DNA of 64,000 nt from JAWLDA01 sp041686855 (GTDB lineage Bacteria > Bacillota > Limnochordia > DTU080 > RSA5). The notes beneath the pieces were generated by a model that saw nothing but the letters and a program-made list of their open reading frames with translations, was not told where the DNA came from and ran no database searches. Location of the stretch: assembly GCA_041686855.1 (NCBI GenBank), contig JAWLDA010000013.1, positions 57,863 through 121,862 on the forward strand, in the 5' to 3' direction. Of the stretch, positions 59,988-64,000 are shown in pieces; the stretch's first letter is position 1; every line of letters starts with the position of its first letter. The position numbers were made by a program, and so were the translations under genes.

Positions 59988-61064
59988 TCAGCTCACACGC
60001 CCTTTCTCAATAAGGTACTTCTGCACCGCGTCCATGTCGAGCGTACAGCCGAGACCGGGGTCTTGCGGGACCTCGATCCGATCGCCCTCTCTAGATGGAG
60101 CGTCGACAACAAAGTCGTCGACGTGCAGCACCGTGCTCAAGATGTCGCTGGGAACCCTGCAGTTGGCGGCAGCAGCGGCGGCGTGAATGTACGAGGCGTC
60201 AAGGATTCCCAAATCGGCTCCCGATCCATGCCAGCAGGGAGCCCCCGCGCTCTCCGCCACGCCGGCCATCTCCACAAAAGTGAGCATTGACGAAGGAGTG
60301 CAGTTGAAAATGTCGATGCAACCGGCTTCGATGGCCCGCTTCATCTGCTCCACGGAGCCTACATGGAGGGCGAGAGGGGTGGGAGCCTCCTGCTTGAGGC
60401 GTTGGTACCAGTCAAGCCGATCTTTCGGTAGAGGATCCTCGAGACAGAGGACGTTGTACGGCTCAAGGGCTCTCGAAATCTCAATCATCTCGTCGACGTC
60501 GTCGTAGCGTTGCATTGGGTCAATGATAACGCTCAACTCGGGAGCGACCTCGTGCATTGCTCGAATCCGTTCAACGAGAGGATCGCCCTTCTTCGCTTTG
60601 ATCTTGAGACACGTGTATCCGTGGCGCACCGCGTCCATCGCGGTACGCCGGGAGTGCTCGGGGGTCTGACGGCTCGCCCAGTAACTGCCGCGCACATGCG
60701 ATACGCGCCGGCCGCCAAGCAGTTCGCAAACTGGCTTTCCTTGAATGCGGCCGACGAGATCGAAGAGAGCGACTTCGATTCCCTGGTAGATACCGCCGGA
60801 CTTCCTCTCGAGGGGCAGCCGCGTCAGATCGAGCTGCAGTGGATTGCAGTGGATCAGCGCCTGCGCCTCCTGTTGGAAGGCTTCGGGAGTGACACCACGG
60901 GGTGTCTCCCCCAGGCCGAAGTGCCCGTCGCTCGTATGCACGACAAAGACGACCTTGGGGATTTCGTCCCACTTCTGTTCTTCGGGACGGTACTCGGGAC
61001 TATTCACCATATCTTCATGCACGAACTGGTTGACGAGGTACCAATCAATAGATGTGATCTGCAC
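59988..61064 (-). CDS. Enolase-superfamily (MR/MLE) enzyme, probable sugar acid dehydratase
   Basis: A 358-residue enzyme of the mandelate racemase group. K154-I-K156 in CLKIKAKKG is the intact catalytic K-x-K, Asp182 (IIDPMQRY) and Glu209 (CLEDPL) are metal ligands, and His279 lies in CWHGSGADLG. The third metal position reads LALHVGS, so His234 replaces the usual acid. GTG start with GGGGAGG about 9 bases upstream. It lies 18 bp after the binding protein, so both are on one message. Probably dehydrates or epimerises a sugar acid; the substrate is unknown. Confidence 0.87.
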   Translation of the reverse strand: MQITSIDWYLVNQFVHEDMVNSPEYRPEEQKWDEIPKVVFVVHTSDGHFGLGETPRGVTPEAFQQEAQALIHCNPLQLDLTRLPLERKSGGIYQGIEVALFDLVGRIQGKPVCELLGGRRVSHVRGSYWASRQTPEHSRRTAMDAVRHGYTCLKIKAKKGDPLVERIRAMHEVAPELSVIIDPMQRYDDVDEMIEISRALEPYNVLCLEDPLPKDRLDWYQRLKQEAPTPLALHVGSVEQMKRAIEAGCIDIFNCTPSSMLTFVEMAGVAESAGAPCWHGSGADLGILDASYIHAAAAAANCRVPSDILSTVLHVDDFVVDAPSREGDRIEVPQDPGLGCTLDMDAVQKYLIEKGRVS

Positions 61065-61082
61065 ACGTCTACCTCCCCGGAG

Positions 61083-62315
61083 TTACAGTGCGTTCGAGAG
61101 TTGAATGATGTTCTCAATCGCCGTGCGAGGCGGCACTTCCCCGGAGATGGCCTTCTGCGCCCACTCGTACGTGATACTAATCACGCGGCCGAAGGCCGGA
61201 ACGGAAGGATACGGGTATCCGTAACTCGACACTTCGTTGACAAAGGCGATGAGAAGCGGGTCTCGCTCCTCGATGTCGGGCGCCGCCAGTTGCAGGGCTG
61301 TTAAGCGGGACGGGAGCAGATTTGATGCCCAAAAGAAGGTCATTTGCTGCTGGGGCTCAAGGGCCCAGCGGATAAATTTCCACGCGGCATCTTGGCGCGC
61401 CGGGTCGCCTGTGTTGCCCAGGTGGAACGAGCGCGTTGAGAGGACGATCCCGCGAGAGCGGTTCACCGGAAAGTGTATCGCTCCGGCTTGGAACGGAGCC
61501 TCACCGTCCCGAAAGAGCTCCACGTTGCGCGAAGCCCCAGCCAAGAAGGCTGCGCCTCCGTTGACGAAGCTGCTCAGTCCTCGTCCGGCTCCGTTAGGAC
61601 TCAGGCCCTCCTGGGCGAGGCGGGTGTGAAAGGCGAGCGCTTCCTCGGCGCGCTCTCGGTTGGGGAACCAGCGCTCACCGTCGTAAAGCCACGTGTCGTT
61701 TGTCACTAGGAAGGGAAGGAACCAGAACCACGGACCCATGTCGAAGCCGAAAATGTCGGGCTCGCCGTCGCCCGATGTGTCCCGCGTGAGCACGCGCGAC
61801 ATGCTCTCTAAATCGGCCCACGTCCACCCTTCAGTGGGCGCCGGGACGCCGCGCGCCTGGATCATCTCCTGGTTGTAGAGGATGACGGGCTGCCCAAGGA
61901 GACCGTAGGGGACGCCGTAGATGGAGCCGTCTTGCTGGTTGAACTGGGTGGTGCGGGGGACCCAATCCTCAATGCCCGCGAACTCCAGGTAGCGATTGAG
62001 GGGGATCACGCCGTCAGCCTGCACAAAGTCGCCGGTCAGGTGATGCCACACGATGTCGGGGGTGGCGCCACCGGCGTGCGTCACCAGGAACTTGTCGGGG
62101 AGATCGGAGTTGTCGGCGATCTGCGTCACGTAAACCTCCGACTGCATCCGGTTAAACTCGTCGATGAGCAGTTTCATTCCGTCCCCGTAGGGATGGCCGA
62201 GGGGGTACGTTTGAAATGTAACCTCCACCGGTGCAGCCGCAACAAGCCCGGCCGAAGCGATGAGAAACAACGTTGCGGCGATCAGCGATACGAGTGATTT
62301 GCGCGTTGGGCGCAT
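61083..62315 (-). CDS. Extracellular solute-binding protein, family 1
   Basis: A 410-residue binding protein whose leader ends SAGLVAAAPVE, a signal peptidase I site with no lipobox. MKLLIDEFNRMQSEVYVTQ, TPDIVWHHLTGDFVQADGV, IYGVPYGLLGQPVILYNQEM, SGDGEPDIFGFD and QDAAWKFIRWALEPQQQ are typical. ATG start with GAGGA about 11 bases upstream. It heads the run with the enolase-like enzyme, GntR and MaoC genes. The ligand is likely a sugar acid given the partner enzymes. Confidence 0.9.
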   Translation of the reverse strand: MRPTRKSLVSLIAATLFLIASAGLVAAAPVEVTFQTYPLGHPYGDGMKLLIDEFNRMQSEVYVTQIADNSDLPDKFLVTHAGGATPDIVWHHLTGDFVQADGVIPLNRYLEFAGIEDWVPRTTQFNQQDGSIYGVPYGLLGQPVILYNQEMIQARGVPAPTEGWTWADLESMSRVLTRDTSGDGEPDIFGFDMGPWFWFLPFLVTNDTWLYDGERWFPNRERAEEALAFHTRLAQEGLSPNGAGRGLSSFVNGGAAFLAGASRNVELFRDGEAPFQAGAIHFPVNRSRGIVLSTRSFHLGNTGDPARQDAAWKFIRWALEPQQQMTFFWASNLLPSRLTALQLAAPDIEERDPLLIAFVNEVSSYGYPYPSVPAFGRVISITYEWAQKAISGEVPPRTAIENIIQLSNAL

Positions 62316-62473
62316 CAGGCCACACCATCCTCAAAGAGTAAATAAATACGATAATTCTGATATTCATAGCGGCGCGCCGATTTCCTTTCGTGCTACATGA
62401 GAAAGGTGCGGAAGCGCAGGAGTACCAAGCTTTTGACATAGAGTGACACGCCTGCACGTCTGTCTCTAGGCGT

Positions 62474-63553
62474 TCATCCGCCACGGGGCTTTGCGGCCGC
62501 GTTTCGGTAGCGCTGGCTGCGGGACTTGAGGTATTGAATCGTCTGCTTGAATCCCCGTAAGGTTCTAAGCGGCAGCTTGTCGCCGACTCTCTTTAGTATT
62601 GTGGTGAGGGAGAGATCCTCGGCATGGATGACCACAAGGGCGACCTCTTCGTCTTTGCAAATCCGCCGCTTGAGGGCGTCGCGTTTGCGCTGAGCGACCA
62701 CCTCCGGTTTCGAGAAGCGTCCCGTGGCGACGTAGTGTTGTGGCCCGTTGAACTCGAACGCCACGCGATGCACCGGGTAGTAACGGTCGAGCTCCATGCG
62801 TTCTTTACTGGACGGATTCACAAGGAAGTCCGGTCTGGCGCCGTCCTGACACACCCGTGTGTCGGCGATTAGAGAGAGATGCGCCCGCATCAGCGCTTCC
62901 CCTCCGTACTTCGACTCCTCCAGGCGCCTTGCGACCTCTTCTTTGTACGCTTGGTCGGCGTGTTGAAGGCGAAACCATACGGGCTTGAGCCGACTCTCTT
63001 GCGCGGTCGCGATCCACCGCGCCTCGGCGAGTGCACGCACGGCACGCTTCACGGTCTTCAGGTGCAAGCCGGTCCGCTTGCTGAATTCCGCCCACTTGAA
63101 GTAGCCCGCCACCCCGTTGAATCCTTTCGTCTCCTGCAAGAGGCCGTAACAGAGAAGTGCCTGCGGACGCACCGCATGGGACGCCCGGATCAAGTCCACC
63201 GGAATCTTCACCGTAGTGCCGTCGTCCCGAACAGGACAAACCGTTCGCCAGCGTCGTTTGCCGGAAGAGGGATCACGCTGCGGCACGAGCCAGCCCGACG
63301 CTGTAGCTCGCTTCAAGGCCTCGTAAACGGTGGAACGGGCTAGACTGGTGCACTTCGCGAGACGCTCGGGCACGTGAGAGCGCTGACGCCTGTGCATTGC
63401 GTCAAACCGCAATCGGATCCAAAGCAACTTCGCAGCGGGCGTCAGCGCACGCGAGCGCAACAAAGCGAGCGGGACGTCGATCGTCCGGAGTTGCAAATGT
63501 AACCGCACCCGTGTCACCCCTCGTTGGTTTTCCATAGAGCACTGTAAGAGCAC
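62474..63553 (-). CDS. Two-winged-helix protein with a C-terminal PD-(D/E)xK-like nuclease domain
   Basis: A 359-residue protein of no recognised named family. Residues 37-92 look like a first winged helix (ALTPAAKLLWIRLRF then TVYEALKRATASGWLVPQ). Residues 128-185 look like a second (RPQALLCYGLLQETKGF then LHLKTVKRAVRALAEARWI). Residues 238-325 look nuclease-like: ARPDFLVNP, E254-L-D256, VAFEFNGPQHY with Glu267, then KRDALKR with Asp292 and Lys295, and ALVVIHAEDL. The start is unsure; ATG 63535 and GTG codons near 63510 are possible. Directly upstream lie four tandem 15-bp repeats. It could be a replication or mobile-element protein, or a self-regulated nuclease. Confidence 0.72.
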   Translation of the reverse strand: MLLQCSMENQRGVTRVRLHLQLRTIDVPLALLRSRALTPAAKLLWIRLRFDAMHRRQRSHVPERLAKCTSLARSTVYEALKRATASGWLVPQRDPSSGKRRWRTVCPVRDDGTTVKIPVDLIRASHAVRPQALLCYGLLQETKGFNGVAGYFKWAEFSKRTGLHLKTVKRAVRALAEARWIATAQESRLKPVWFRLQHADQAYKEEVARRLEESKYGGEALMRAHLSLIADTRVCQDGARPDFLVNPSSKERMELDRYYPVHRVAFEFNGPQHYVATGRFSKPEVVAQRKRDALKRRICKDEEVALVVIHAEDLSLTTILKRVGDKLPLRTLRGFKQTIQYLKSRSQRYRNAAAKPRGG

Positions 63554-63973
63554 GTGCTTACGACTACGATCTTACGGACCACTCGCTTACGGACCACGCG
63601 CTTATGGACCACGCGCTTATGGACCACGCGCTCACCCTCTCGAACCGCTGAGTAGATCTCGCGCTTGAACCGCTGTCGATAACTTCTGCGATCGCCTGCA
63701 CAAACACTTGTTCGTAAGGAGCTTGTCTCCCTTCCGTGATCCTCTCTGATGGTGATGTAACCCAGCGGAAACGATCAAGCGGAGCCACGATCCGGTCTGT
63801 GCGCCGAGAATACAAAGGGCCGCGGCGTCCGGGCCGTCCGAGAAGTGCTCGGTACTGGCTCGGCGGAGGCTTCCGTCCACGGTGCCGAGAAAGAATGGCC
63901 TGCTAGGAGCCTGTGTGAGTAAACCGTCTTAATTATGCATGAAAATATCAACTGAATAGCGAAGACGTGTTGT
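63554..63973. other. 420-bp region between the nuclease-like gene and the window-end element
   Basis: Apart from the tandem 15-bp repeats, I see no supported gene here. An 83-codon minus-strand frame reads through the repeats and would end in repeated S-A-W-S-I units, but it has only a TTG start without a ribosome site. The bases from about 63903 onward may be the left end of an insertion sequence. Confidence 0.5.
63571..63630. repeat. Four tandem 15-bp repeats (iteron-like)
   Basis: CTTACGGACCACTCG, CTTACGGACCACGCG, CTTATGGACCACGCG and CTTATGGACCACGCG lie head to tail with no spacers. A worn partial unit (CTTACGACTACGAT) lies just left at 63557. The array ends 18 bases upstream of the nuclease-like gene start. 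Directly repeated 15- to 20-bp units next to a winged-helix protein gene recall plasmid iterons or autoregulatory operators; function is not shown. Confidence 0.85.
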
Positions 63974-64000
63974 ATGAAGCGCTTTCGAGAGTACGAACCC
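63903..64000 (+). mobile_element. Probable left end of an insertion sequence (runs off the window)
   Basis: Bases from about 63903 (AGGAGCCTGTGTGAGTAAAC) look like an IS terminal repeat, and a transposase-like start follows at 63974. The end cannot be confirmed since the other inverted repeat lies outside the window. The exact boundary is a guess. Confidence 0.35.
63974..64000 (+). CDS. Putative IS1182-type transposase, first nine codons only
   Basis: The last 27 bases encode MKRFREYEP and run off the window. The pattern M-x-R-F-R-x-Y-x-P is the usual beginning of IS1182-family DDE transposases. Nothing else can be seen. The ribosome site is weak (GCGAAGACG). Identification rests on these nine residues and is tentative. 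Confidence 0.42.

Noticed and set aside
63564..63815. 83-codon minus-strand frame reading through the 15-bp repeats, with repeated S-A-W-S-I units at its C-terminus
   Set aside because: TTG start, no ribosome site, and the repeat gives the protein pattern by itself. Kept as a non-coding repeat.
1..64000. CRISPR arrays, rRNA or tRNA genes
   Set aside because: No regularly spaced long repeats, no rRNA-like stretches, and no tRNA T-loop or cloverleaf pattern was found by eye on either strand; the only array is the short 15-bp tandem repeat.

Overview
The window is a gene-dense bacterial segment of moderately high GC (above 50% by eye). It has strong AGGAGG-type ribosome sites, frequent GTG and TTG starts, and many genes that touch or overlap. 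A YyaC-type sporulation protein, a two-subunit glycine decarboxylase (GcvPA/GcvPB), a LipM-type octanoyltransferase and a YoaR-like VanW protein point to a spore-forming member of the Bacillota. All six extracellular solute-binding proteins have plain signal peptides and no lipobox cysteine, which is unusual for a single-membrane Gram-positive and would fit a two-membrane spore-forming lineage. The exact taxon cannot be settled from this sequence.

1-12.7 kb is housekeeping: the end of a Gfo/Idh/MocA dehydrogenase, a RidA-like protein, YyaC, a VanW-domain protein, ilvE, sucC-sucD, the glycine cleavage run gcvT-gcvH-gcvPA-gcvPB, lipM and pheA. A 28-codon peptide gene with its own promoter and ribosome site lies antisense between sucD and gcvT.

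12.7-33 kb is mixed catabolism. A sugar-binding protein, an alpha/beta hydrolase and a VOC protein face an SMP-30 lactonase, SprT-like and MocA set. A BASS-type transporter, a GNAT protein and an amidohydrolase follow. A tightly coupled minus-strand operon then encodes two Asp-box beta-propellers, a MoaD/ThiS-like ubiquitin-fold protein and a formamidase-family protein, with a methyltransferase upstream. Opposite it run two tandem SelA-like PLP enzymes and a creatininase-family hydrolase. The many C-N bond enzymes suggest an amide or N-acyl amino-acid pathway.

33-62 kb is a carbohydrate and sugar-acid region. It holds five of the six solute-binding proteins, two of the MocA-type dehydrogenases, DapA-superfamily enzymes including a recognisable KdgD (5-dehydro-4-deoxyglucarate dehydratase), three sugar isomerase-like TIM barrels, an MFS carrier, aldose 1-epimerase, two enolase-superfamily enzymes, a CaiB/BaiF CoA-transferase, a sulfatase next to a GH127 glycosidase, and a GntR regulator with two MaoC-type hydratases. 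No ABC permease or ATPase gene is present anywhere, so the binding proteins must use membrane parts encoded elsewhere.

62.4-64 kb looks accessory. A protein with two winged-helix-like parts and a PD-(D/E)xK-like nuclease end is preceded by four tandem 15-bp repeats. The window ends in what looks like the first nine codons of an IS1182-type transposase. The least explained systems are the propeller/ubiquitin-fold/formamidase operon and this repeat-preceded nuclease.
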